From assembly GCF_004216555.1 (NCBI RefSeq), contig NZ_SGWQ01000015.1:62001-126000 (forward strand): 64,000 bases of DNA, written 5' to 3'. The notes under the pieces are model-generated. The model did not search any database. It was given only the letters and a program-made list of their open reading frames with translations, and was not told where the DNA came from. The position numbers and the translations under genes were made by a program. This DNA is from Herbihabitans rhizosphaerae. Lineage in GTDB: Bacteria > Actinomycetota > Actinomycetes > Mycobacteriales > Pseudonocardiaceae. This document shows positions 8,101-16,225 of this stretch, piece by piece (the first letter of the stretch is position 1; each line of letters opens with the position of its first letter).

Positions 8101-8964
8101 GTGCCCATGAGGCGATGGCTGATCGGCTGCGGACTCGTGATCGTCACGCTCGTGACGGTCTGGTTCCTCTTCGGACCGCTCACGAGCTGGATCGCCGGCA
8201 CCGAGGTGACACGGATGGACACCAAGGATCGATTCGCGGCGACCAGCACGATTCGAACCCAGATCGGCAGTCTGTTCGGTGGCCTGGCGGTCGCCGGCGG
8301 CCTGTTCTACACGGCCAGAAGGTACTTCCTCGACCGTGACAGGCAGTTCACCGAACGGTTCACCGCGGCGGTCGAGCATCTCGGGTCCGAGAACGTGACG
8401 GTCCGCGCCGGCGGCGTGGCCGCGCTCGATCGAATTCTGCGGGACTCCCCCGCCGACCGGAACCGAGTCCTCGACCGTATCGCCGGGTTTCTGCGCCAGC
8501 AGACCATTCGCGTGTCCGAACCGCTGCCCGATGACGTCATGGTGGCCGTCGCGGCGCTGCGCGTCCCGCGCAAACGGATTCGAGGAACGGCGGAGGAACC
8601 GCTCAACCTGACCGCGGTGCGCCTGCCGGGGGCCGACATGCGCCGCACCGCGATGCCGACGGCCCTCCTGGCGAAGGCCGAGCTCCGGGAGGCCGATCTG
8701 TCCGGAGCGAACCTCGCCGGCGCGAAGCTGGACGGCTCGACGTTGATCAACGCCAACCTCGCCGGCGCCGACCTGACAGCGGCGAGCCTGGCCGGGGCAC
8801 GGCTGTCCGGAGCGAACCTCACCGACGCCGTCCTGGCCGACGCGGACCTGTCGGAGGCCGACCTGACGAAGACGATCGGCCTCACCACCGAGCAGATCGC
8901 CTCGGCACGGGTCGACGACAAGACCCGGATTCCCGCCGGCCTCACCGAGGCGCGGGCCACATGA
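8101..8964 (+). CDS. Membrane-anchored pentapeptide-repeat protein
   Basis: A 287-residue protein. Two N-terminal membrane helices (about residues 5-30 and 52-74) lead into FTERFTAAVEHLGSENVTVR and an ALDRILRDSP region, the usual pre-repeat helical module of actinobacterial pentapeptide proteins. A(D/N)LxxA pentapeptides run from about 185 to 265 and should form a right-handed beta-helix. The start may be GTG 8101 or ATG 8107; neither has a clear ribosome site. It starts seven bases after the acyl-CoA dehydrogenase stop and overlaps the following gene as ATGA at 8961, so the two are translationally coupled. Role unknown. Confidence 0.8.
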   Translation: MPMRRWLIGCGLVIVTLVTVWFLFGPLTSWIAGTEVTRMDTKDRFAATSTIRTQIGSLFGGLAVAGGLFYTARRYFLDRDRQFTERFTAAVEHLGSENVTVRAGGVAALDRILRDSPADRNRVLDRIAGFLRQQTIRVSEPLPDDVMVAVAALRVPRKRIRGTAEEPLNLTAVRLPGADMRRTAMPTALLAKAELREADLSGANLAGAKLDGSTLINANLAGADLTAASLAGARLSGANLTDAVLADADLSEADLTKTIGLTTEQIASARVDDKTRIPAGLTEARAT

Positions 8965-10674
8965 CGACCGGGCCCGGGGTGGACGTGCCGGTCGGCCTCC
9001 GGGCCGGGCACTGGAACACAGTCAAGCCGGAACGGGTCGTACTCATCGTGGTGCACAATGTCACCACTGTCAGCCGGCTTCTCGATGTCATTCCCGCATT
9101 CGACAGCGATCCCCGAGTACAACTGGTGTTCAGCTCGAGCGGCTCGGACCCGTTTCAGCATGGACTCGACGAATTACTCGACCGACTCGGATACATCACC
9201 ATACCCTGGCACCAGGCGAAACAGACGAGATTCGATCTCGCCATTTCCGCGAGCCACCACGGCGGGTTGACCGACATCGAAGCCCCACTCGCCATTCTCT
9301 CGCACGGAATTGGGTATACTAAGTACTCACCCGGAGCCCGGAGCCCGGAGCCCGGAGCCCGGAGCCCGGAGCCCGGAGCCCGGAGCCCGGAGCATTTTCG
9401 GGCTTTCGTCGCAATGGGTCCTGTACGACGGCAAACCGATCGCCGACGCGTTCGTACTCTCCCACGACCACCAGCGTGACGCTCTCGCACGTGAGGCGCC
9501 CACCGCGGTTTCGCGCGCCGTCGTCGCCGGAGACCCTTGCTATGACAGGCTGTTGGCAAGCCTGGAGTTCCGCGATCGCTACCGCGGTGCCCTCGGCGTC
9601 GACGGGCGAACCGTGGTCATGGTGTCCTCGACGTGGGGACCTTCCTCGCTCATCGGCCAACACCCACAAATCGTCAGAGAATTGCTGCACGCGCTGCCGT
9701 CCGACTTGTATAAAGTAGTCGCGGCGCTTCATCCGAACACCTCTCACGGTCACGGCCCCGGGCAGATCAGACAATGGCTGGCCGACTGCCTCAGATCAGG
9801 ACTGACAATTCTTCCGGAAATAGACGGATGGCAAGCCGGCCTCATCGCGTCCGACGTTCTCATCGGCGATTTCGGCGCGGTGACCGGTTACCATGCCGCG
9901 TTACGAAAGCCCACGTTGCTTGGCGCTTTCGAAGAATACGACGTCGTCCCGGGAACGGCCGTTTCCACGATGGGTGACGCCGCGCCCAGGCTGCGCCCCG
10001 GCACGCCGTTACGGCAGCAGATCGACAACGCGGTCGAGGACCACGATCCCGATCGGTATTCGAGCGTTTCCGGCTTGGTCACCTCGGCGGCCGGAAGGTC
10101 GCTCGGTCTGCTGCGCGGCCTGTTCTATCGGCTGCTGAACCTGACGGAACCGTCCGCCGAGGCCCCGGTCGAGGTCGTGCCGAGCCCTTCCACACCACGA
10201 ACGCACCGCTGGGACTCGCCGCACGCGTACCGCGTGAGCGCCACTGTCGATGAGGCGCGCCGGACTATCACCGTCGTGCGTCGCCCCGCCGAGGTCGGAC
10301 TGACTCGGGCCGGCCGCCCCGCCACCCACATCGTCTGCTCGCGGGACTACCCGCTGCGATCCCTGCGCTCGCAGGCGTCGGTCATCACGGCACGACGGCC
10401 CGACCTCGCCGACCCGCCGAGCTGGCTGCGCGCCACGCTCGACCACAACCCGACCTGCCAAGTCGCCGCGCTGCTCGACCAGGGCATCTGCACCGTGCGC
10501 ACCAGCGACGGGTGGACCGCGACCCTGCGCGCCGCCGAGTTGCCCGAGGAGTCACTGCCGTCGGTGATCGTCGCCTGGCTGGCCGCCGGTCACCCGATCA
10601 CCGAGCTGCCGCCGTCGATCACGATCGAAATCGGCGCGCGGCGAGGCGAGGTGACGGTCGACCGGGCCTACTGA
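8961..10674 (+). CDS. GT-B polymer-transferase-like protein, frame split by a heptanucleotide tract (phase-off as sequenced)
   Basis: Two halves of one gene lie in different frames on either side of the repeat at 9330-9392. The first half (from ATG 8961) has a Rossmann-like start (ERVVLIVVHNVTTVSRLLDV) and HHGGLTDIEAPLAILSHGIG. The second half has VVMVSSTWGPSSL and AGLIASDVLIGDFGAVTGYH. These recall motifs of CDP-glycerol glycerophosphotransferases (TagF-like, GT-B fold), which build wall teichoic-acid-type polymers. As sequenced, translation leaves the tract in the wrong frame and stops at 9477-9479 after 172 residues. Eight or eleven copies would give one frame (568 residues with eight). 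Parts of the gene are AT-richer than its neighbours. Membership of the transferase family is inferred from motifs only. Confidence 0.75.
9330..9392 (+). repeat. Heptanucleotide tandem repeat (CCCGGAG)x9 inside a coding region
   Basis: Nine perfect, uninterrupted copies of a 7-base unit (63 bases). Three units make 21 bases, so the repeat reads as the heptapeptide PGARSPE. Because 7 is not a multiple of 3, each copy gained or lost changes the downstream frame. The flanks are clearly coding in two different frames: GYTKYS before, and SIFGLSSQWVLYDGKPI after in the shifted frame. Confidence 0.97.
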
Positions 10675-12623
10675 TCGTGCCCGTCGCGCAGTTCCTCGGC
10701 CTCGGCCCGGTACCGCGCCGCGTCGTCCGCGCGACCCGCCGCGTCCGCCGTCTCCGCCAGCCACTCGAGCAGGTTGATCGCGCGGCTGGCGAGGCGGCCG
10801 CGCAGGAACATCGCGCGCGCGTCCTCCCCAAGTCGAATCGCCGCATCGACATCACCGCGATCTCCACGGATCCGGGCGATCAGTTCGACGCAGAGCGCCT
10901 CGTTCACCTGCTCGTCACCGCGCTCGACGAAACCGGCATGGGCACGGATGGCCGCCTGCTCAGCCTTGTCGAGTTCCTCCGAAACGCCGCGCTTCCACGT
11001 GATCCGCGCGCAGTGCATGTCGATCAAGACCAGTGCGCGCCGCTCCTGCTCCGGATCCTCCATCAGCGGCACGGCCTCGCGAGCAAGGTCCATCGCCCGC
11101 TGCGCTTCGGCAAGATCACCACGTGACTCCAGAGCGAGCCCGCGCCATGTGTACAGGCTCTCGTCTCCCTTGCGATAACCGACCGCGAAGGCGAGGGCGA
11201 TGGACTCGTCGGCCAGATCGTGTTCGCCGATGCGCTCATACAGGCCGGCCAGGTCGCGGCGCAGTTGCCAGGTGACCTCAGGCTCGTGGTCCCTGTAGTC
11301 CAGCGCCCGGATGTACAGATCGATCACCACCGAGCAACGACCGGTCTGGTAGGCGAACGGCCACAACGCCGGCGGGAAGGCCGTCACCAGCCGGCGCTGA
11401 TCAAGCTCGGCGGCCCGGCGCGCAGATGCGATCAGGTTCGGCCACTCGCGATCCAATTCCTCGGCCGCGTGCACGCCGTCGCCGTCAAACGAGGGGTCGG
11501 CCTCGTCGTAGGCCCACTCCGCGCCGAACGGCTTGGGACGTTTCGAGTAGGCCTTGGCCAACGCACCGAGACGGAGCAACCGCGCCACGATCACCCGGCG
11601 CACGGTCTCGTCGCGCACCTCCTCGGCCAGGTCAGTCGACGCCACCTCCGTCGCGTACTCGCGCACCAGGTCGTGGTAGCGAAACAGGCCGCGGTGCTCG
11701 GGCCGCTCGGCGCCGAGGTCGACCACCATGAGCTTGTGCACCAGCCGACGCACGAGGTGCTTGGCGGCCCGGTCCGGCAGATCGAGCGCGGCGGCGGCCT
11801 CGGTGAAGCCGAAGTGCCGTCCGGGGATCAGGGCGAGTAGCGGATACGCACGCGCCTCGTCGGGATTCACGCCGCGGTACACGGCGTCGAAGAGCTTCTG
11901 GAGCGTGCCATCGATGTCGACCTCGTCGAGCACGCGGCCGGTGCGGAGCGCCTCGACGAATTCCTCCGGACTGTCGTCACCATCCCGCAGGCGTGCCGCG
12001 GCCATGGCGAGCGCCACCGGCAGGCCGCCACAGATCTTGTTCAACTCCGTGATCACCGGCCGGGCGACCGTCGCGAGCGGAGGATTGGCCAACGTCGTCA
12101 CGATCACTTCGGCCGCCGTATCGTTCAGGCCGCCGAGCATGATCGACTTGAAACGCGCGTTCTCCAACTCGGGGAGCCGCTGACGGCTGGTCACCAGGAC
12201 CGCCGACCGCGACATGTCACCGAGCAACTCCTTGACCTGGTGCGCGTCCCCGACGTCGTCCAGCACCAGCAGGATCCGTCGGCCACCCAGATGAGACCGC
12301 AGCGCGTCCACTCGTTGACGAGGATCGTCCGGCACGTTCTCGCGCAGCTGCGCCAGCAGCCGACTGGCCACGTCCTCGACCGGCGTCGCGCCGCCGGGCG
12401 CGGAGCCACCGCAGTCACAGAACAGCACGCCATCGGGATAGTCGTTCGCCAATGCGTAGGCGACCGCGACGGTCAACGTGGTCTTGCCGGCGCCGGGCTC
12501 CCCCGTGATCAGCACGAGCAGCGGCACGCGTTCCCGCACCGCGTCCACCTGCCACCCGGTCACCGTCTCGGTTTGCTCATCGCGACCGACGCACCACGGC
12601 TTCATCGGCAGTACGGTGCCCAC
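10668..12623 (-). CDS. STAND ATPase with NB-ARC domain and TPR-like C-terminus
   Basis: A 651-residue signal-transduction ATPase. The P-loop GEPGAGKTT is at residues 41-49, Walker B LLVLDD at about 118-123, and CGGLPVALA near 215 matches the NB-ARC GLPLA motif. The C-terminal half (about 400-645) is made of helical pairs such as LAGLYERIGEHDLADESIALA, typical of tetratricopeptide repeats that sense or bind partners. There is no N-terminal DNA-binding or effector domain, unlike SARP-type fusions. The start is GTG 12623 with AAAGGGG upstream. The gene converges on the phase-variable transferase and their ends overlap by seven bases. Such proteins act in regulation or phage defence; which applies here is not shown. 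Confidence 0.85.
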   Translation of the reverse strand: MGTVLPMKPWCVGRDEQTETVTGWQVDAVRERVPLLVLITGEPGAGKTTLTVAVAYALANDYPDGVLFCDCGGSAPGGATPVEDVASRLLAQLRENVPDDPRQRVDALRSHLGGRRILLVLDDVGDAHQVKELLGDMSRSAVLVTSRQRLPELENARFKSIMLGGLNDTAAEVIVTTLANPPLATVARPVITELNKICGGLPVALAMAAARLRDGDDSPEEFVEALRTGRVLDEVDIDGTLQKLFDAVYRGVNPDEARAYPLLALIPGRHFGFTEAAAALDLPDRAAKHLVRRLVHKLMVVDLGAERPEHRGLFRYHDLVREYATEVASTDLAEEVRDETVRRVIVARLLRLGALAKAYSKRPKPFGAEWAYDEADPSFDGDGVHAAEELDREWPNLIASARRAAELDQRRLVTAFPPALWPFAYQTGRCSVVIDLYIRALDYRDHEPEVTWQLRRDLAGLYERIGEHDLADESIALAFAVGYRKGDESLYTWRGLALESRGDLAEAQRAMDLAREAVPLMEDPEQERRALVLIDMHCARITWKRGVSEELDKAEQAAIRAHAGFVERGDEQVNEALCVELIARIRGDRGDVDAAIRLGEDARAMFLRGRLASRAINLLEWLAETADAAGRADDAARYRAEAEELRDGHDQ

Positions 12624-12689
12624 CGGAACCCCTTTCCCCAGGTTTCAACCCTCGACTCTAGCGACTCAGGACACCAGAGGGTGACCTGA

Positions 12690-13745
12690 TCAACACCGCA
12701 TGTCCTTGATGATCACGCCGTCCAGGGCATCAGCGGCGTGTGCGGCACCGGCCGATGCCACCGCCTGCCGCTGGGCCGCCCGCAAGGTCGACCGGACAGC
12801 AGGGTCCTCGGCGAGGTGTTCGACCGTCGTCCGCAGCCGCCCCTGGCCTGGCCACGGCAGGGCGACTCCGCACCGATGTGCGAGCGATGCCAGGCGATTC
12901 TGCTCCCGGCTGCGCGGGACGGTGACCATCGGCACCGCGTGGACGATCGACTCCTGTACGGAGTTCATACCGGCATGGGTGACGAACACGTCGGCGTGTT
13001 CGAGCAGCTCGAGCTGAGGGAGCCACTGCCGGGCGATCACGTTGCCCGGCAACGCACCCAGTGCGCTGAGCGGGGTCTGCCCGGCGGCGAGCACCACGGT
13101 CCATTCCGTGTCGGCCAGTTCTCCGATCAGGGTGCGAAAGAATTGTCGTTCCCAGGTGTTGACGGTGCCGGGCGACACGAGCAGCGTGCGACCTCGCCGG
13201 ATCCGCTCCCACGGCAGACCGGGGTCGGGAGATCGCACGCCGCCGATCAACGGGCCGACGAACCGGTAGTGCGGACCGAACCGCTCGCGTCGCGGTTGCA
13301 GTTCCGGCACGGCGTTCACCAGGACCAGTCCCGATCCCCGACGAAGACGCGCGTACGTGGTCCAGAACGGCACGGTCGTCACACCCCAGCGGGTACCGAG
13401 CCGGCCCGCCCACCGCAGCCTCGGATCGGCGAGGACCACGTCCGGGGGCGCGGAATCGAACACCGCTCGGCAGGTGCTCGCCATCCGCGTCCACGCCTGG
13501 CGGCGGGCGACGGAGAGCGCGACCCGATCGATGCCTTTCCGGACGCCGTAACCAGGTTGGACGCGCACGTCGTGGTCGGTATCTCCGCCGACGAGTGACG
13601 CGCCGGCATCCGTCACGGCGGTCGCGTACCGGCGTCCTGCCACGACCGTGACCGCGTGGCCGCGAGCGATCAGCTCGGCTGCCACCGCCAAGAAAGGGTT
13701 CACGTGACCGCGCGCCGAGTAGGGAATGAGCAAGAACGAACCCAT
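12690..13745 (-). CDS. UGT/MGT-type glycosyltransferase (GT1 family)
   Basis: A 351-residue GT-B enzyme that would move an activated sugar onto a small molecule, often an antibiotic. The N-terminus ARGHVNPFLAVAAELIARGH is the acceptor-domain signature. The donor-site motif HAGMNSVQESIVHAVPMVTVP is near residues 257-277. It is slightly shorter than the usual 390 residues but has both domains and no frame breaks. The start is ATG 13745 with GAGG eight bases away. It lies beside remnants of a nonribosomal peptide locus, so it may be a surviving tailoring gene or a self-protection enzyme. Confidence 0.8.
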   Translation of the reverse strand: MGSFLLIPYSARGHVNPFLAVAAELIARGHAVTVVAGRRYATAVTDAGASLVGGDTDHDVRVQPGYGVRKGIDRVALSVARRQAWTRMASTCRAVFDSAPPDVVLADPRLRWAGRLGTRWGVTTVPFWTTYARLRRGSGLVLVNAVPELQPRRERFGPHYRFVGPLIGGVRSPDPGLPWERIRRGRTLLVSPGTVNTWERQFFRTLIGELADTEWTVVLAAGQTPLSALGALPGNVIARQWLPQLELLEHADVFVTHAGMNSVQESIVHAVPMVTVPRSREQNRLASLAHRCGVALPWPGQGRLRTTVEHLAEDPAVRSTLRAAQRQAVASAGAAHAADALDGVIIKDMRC

Positions 13746-13772
13746 CGATCCTCGACCGCGACCGTTGGCGAT

Positions 13773-14258
13773 CTACGGTGTCGCCGGCTGGGCGGCGTTG
13801 AGCGACTCGATGAACGTGGGCAGCTTCTGCCAGGTCTCCGGCGTGTAGAAGTGCCCGCCGGGCAACATGTCCCGTTCGGTCAGGCCCCTGCTCGGCGCGT
13901 TGGCCGAGAACACGACCAGCGCTTCGGGCGGCCGCTTTCCGGCTCGCTCGATTCCGGCGGTGACATCGAACGCCATCCAGCCGCCCATGCTGTGACCGAA
14001 AAGGACGTAGGGAATGTCGGTGGCGGACAACACCGCCTCGGTCGTGTCGGCGACCAGTTCGTCCCAGTTCTCGGCGAATTCGTCGGTGAACCTGCCCTCT
14101 CGGCCGGGATAGCAGATGGCGGCGAGTTCGTTCTCGGGGCCGATTTTGTCGTCCCATTCGAGGTAAGACGCCGCTCCCCCGCCACAGAAGCCGCGGCAAA
14201 TCAGTCTGCGAGTCGCGTCGGGGTTTCGCCGACGGCGAACAACAGTCGTGTCGTGCAT
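13773..14258 (-). pseudogene. Type II thioesterase with its middle deleted
   Basis: A 161-residue frame instead of the usual 240-260. The N-terminal part is normal for editing thioesterases of peptide/polyketide assembly lines: a GFCGGGAASYLEW oxyanion-type start, CYPGRE at 49-54 and the nucleophile GHSMGG (Ser90). The sequence then runs from VVFSANAPSRGL directly into LPGGHFY (His136), which in intact enzymes lies near the C-terminus. About 80 residues, including the catalytic Asp region and the lid, are missing while the frame is kept. It is therefore probably inactive. The ATG at 14258 is used; GTG six bases upstream is an alternative. Confidence 0.75.
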
Positions 14259-14355
14259 TGTCACAACCCGCACCCTAGCGCACCGAACGCGGCCCTCGTG
14301 GGCGTTCGGAGCCTGTACGCTGTCGTGGGTTCTGACACGGGGAAGAGTTTCTCGA

Positions 14356-15172
14356 GTGATCGATGATCAGCAGTCGCATGCCGCCGCGCACCTGGTCGAC
14401 ATGGACGCGTTTCCCGCCTCCAAGGTGCAGGAACAGCTGTTCTTCGCCCAGCAGGCGCTCGGCGACGCACCGACGTATCACGTTCCGCTGTTCCCGCGCG
14501 GGTCCGCCGATCTTGACGTCGAGACGCTGCGCCGCGCAGTCGAACGAGTGGTCGCCCGGCACGAGGCGTTGCGCACCAGATTCCTCGCGTCCCGCGAGGG
14601 TCTGCGACAGGTCGTCGACGACGACATAACCTGGAATCGGGGCCGCTGTTTCGCGCCGGTGTGTTCTCCTGCCGCGATTCCGAGCCGATCGTGATGCTGT
14701 GCGCGCACCACGCGATCTGCGACGGCTGGTCATTGAAGGTATTGCTGGAAGAATTGACCGAGTGCTATCACGCTTTCCGGTCGGGCGATTCTCCGGTATT
14801 GGATGACGATCCTTTCCAGTACGGTGACTATTCGCTGTGGCACAACGAACGGCTGGACAGTTCGGCGGCCGACGAGCAGCGGCGTTCTGAACCGAGGCGC
14901 TGGCCGAAAGCCTGCCGGTGCTGGACCTCCCCGGAGACGCGCTCGCCGAAACCGGTGACGGTCTCGCGATCTTCCAGGCGCTGACCGATCTCCTTGCGGC
15001 ACACCAGGTTCGCCCGTACGCCGGCCCGGTCACGTTCGTCCGAGGCGACGGCACGCCGGTCGAGCGGTGGCGCGCGACCCTCGGATCGATCACCGTGCAC
15101 CCGGTGGACGCCGACCACTACGCGATCATCCGCGCTCCCGAGCTGGCCGGCGTCCTGGACGCAGATCCGTGA
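14356..15172 (+). pseudogene. Collapsed NRPS gene: condensation-domain start fused to thioesterase end
   Basis: From GTG 14356 a condensation-domain N-terminus is readable (DAFPASKVQEQLFFAQQALG, then VERVVARHEALRTRF). Near 14640 the frame shifts at a run of four G. The next frame carries GPLFRAGVF and the core motif HHAICDGWS (HHxxxDG). A second shift near 14885 leads into LPVLDLPGD, and after a large deletion the frame ends in a thioesterase C-terminus (RPYAGPVTF, then W-RATLGSITVHPVDADHY with the catalytic-type His). At least adenylation, carrier and most thioesterase sequence is gone. It is divergent from the thioesterase remnant 98 bases away. Confidence 0.75.
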
Positions 15173-15635
15173 CCGGCAAGCCATGCCCGGCGCGCACCCG
15201 CGCGGCCACGAGTGAGCGGTGACATGCCTCCGGGTCGCGCTCGACGCAGAGCAGCACGGTCGTCGAGTCGTCCGGAAGCTCGGCCACGAGCGCGCCGAGG
15301 TCGAACGGGTCGAGGATCTCCCGGGTGTAGCGCTCGGCGTACTCGGGCGCGAGCGCGACGCGGTTGCGCTTGCCCACGCCCTGGCGGTCGTCCTCGCGGT
15401 ACTGGAGCTGGCGCAGATCGGTGGTCGGCGCCAGCTCCTTCACGTGCCGGTAGGCGATGTCCGCGGCGGCGAGCGCGCCCTGGAGCCGCGCCGAGTTCGC
15501 CCATGCGTACTCGGGTCCGCGAACGCCGCGGCGCTGGCGGAGGTCGAGCAGCAACCCCACGCCCTCGCCGGTGAGCTTCTCGACGAAGGCTTCGACCGTG
15601 AAGCCGTAGACGCCGATCGTCGCGACGCGTCTCAC
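15126..15635 (-). CDS. DUF488 domain protein
   Basis: A 169-residue protein of the DUF488 family. The N-terminus is a beta strand ATIGVYGF. The family-defining motif VLLCVERDPEACHRSLVA is near residues 127-144, with Cys and His arranged as in other members. The start is GTG 15635 with AGCGGGG upstream. Its 3' end overlaps the NRPS remnant antisense by about 47 bases, which suggests that the remnant was trimmed down to this gene. Function of the family is unknown. Confidence 0.8.
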   Translation of the reverse strand: MRRVATIGVYGFTVEAFVEKLTGEGVGLLLDLRQRRGVRGPEYAWANSARLQGALAAADIAYRHVKELAPTTDLRQLQYREDDRQGVGKRNRVALAPEYAERYTREILDPFDLGALVAELPDDSTTVLLCVERDPEACHRSLVAARVRAGHGLPVTDLRPGRRPARERG

Positions 15636-15648
15636 CGCCGCCCCGCTC

Positions 15649-15811
15649 GTGTCCCGTGTCCGAGGTTCCTTGATGATTGCCGGGAGTCAGCGTGGTGCGT
15701 CGCAAGGCGGAGGTAAGGGCTCGTACCGGGGTTGTACTTGCCCTTGCCGACAACGCAGCGAGGCGCCGCGCTGGCCCCGGCAATCGCAAGATGATTTCGG
15801 ACACGGGGCAC
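15649..15811. mobile_element. MITE-like imperfect inverted repeat of 163 bp
   Basis: The two halves of this interval are imperfect inverted copies of each other almost to the centre. The outer arms start GTGTCCCGTGTCCGA on the left and, read on the other strand, GTGCCCCGTGTCCGA on the right. Both continue to GATTGCCGGG, then to CAGCG-TGGTGCGTCGC against CAGCGCGGCGCCTCGC, and to GTAAGGGC against GCAAGGGC. It has no coding capacity and fills the gap between DUF488 and the SnoaL-like gene, whose TAG begins at its last base. The pattern fits a miniature inverted-repeat element or its hairpin. No target duplication was clear. Confidence 0.65.
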
Positions 15812-16164
15812 TAGGGTACGAGTGCCGGCTGGTCCACGGCCCACAGCCAGGACCCGTCCGGCTGGCGGCGGGCGATCTCGACGGTCACCTCGCCGGTGGT
15901 CAGCGTGGACGCCGTGAGTGCCAGGTCGCCGCTCACCAGCGCCAGGTGCTGCCTGCCCGGCAGGAGCACCGGCGCGGCCGCGACGAACTGCTCGTACACC
16001 TTGCGGATCTCCGCGTGTCCGGTCGCGAGGTTGCCCGGCGGGAACGCCAGCACGGCGTCCGGCTCGTACAACGCCACCAGTCCGTCGACGTCACCCGCGT
16101 TGGCGCGCTCGATGAAGTACTTGCCAAGGTCGTTCGGCTCAGTGGCCACTGTCTTGCTTGTCAT
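15811..16164 (-). CDS. SnoaL/NTF2-like fold protein (117 residues)
   Basis: A small cone-shaped-fold protein. YFIERANAGDVDGLVALYEPDAVL is the classic NTF2/SnoaL start, and the C-terminal strand is GSWLWAVDQPALVP. Members are isomerases, hydrolases or binding proteins with varied ligands. The start is ATG 16164. It is divergent from a WYL regulator 61 bases away, with a perfect inverted repeat between them, so that regulator probably controls it. Its stop codon lies at the edge of the MITE-like repeat, so the C-terminus might have been altered by that insertion. Confidence 0.78.
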   Translation of the reverse strand: MTSKTVATEPNDLGKYFIERANAGDVDGLVALYEPDAVLAFPPGNLATGHAEIRKVYEQFVAAAPVLLPGRQHLALVSGDLALTASTLTTGEVTVEIARRQPDGSWLWAVDQPALVP

Positions 16165-16186
16165 GCCGATGAGCCTCTCAGCGAAT

Positions 16187-16205
16187 CACGACATCCTGTG
16201 TCGTG
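16187..16205. promoter_or_regulatory. Candidate operator CACGACA-5-TGTCGTG
   Basis: A perfect inverted repeat of 7-base arms around five bases, centred between the divergent SnoaL-like gene and the WYL regulator. It is well placed to be the binding site of the WYL regulator for both promoters. Confidence 0.6.
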
Positions 16206-16225
16206 TATTTCGGTAGAGTTCTCGT

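Noticed and set aside
6352-8379. A 675-residue minus-strand frame opposite the acyl-CoA dehydrogenase
   Set aside because: Low-complexity Arg/Val/His-rich composition and no recognisable motif; the plus strand encodes a full acyl-CoA dehydrogenase.
9330-9392. CRISPR-like array
   Set aside because: The repeats are seven bases, contiguous and without spacers.
9310-10674. Second half of the transferase as an independent gene starting at TTG 9310
   Set aside because: The start lies inside the coding sequence of the first half, has no ribosome site, and the protein would begin mid-fold in the repeat; a split gene explains both halves better.
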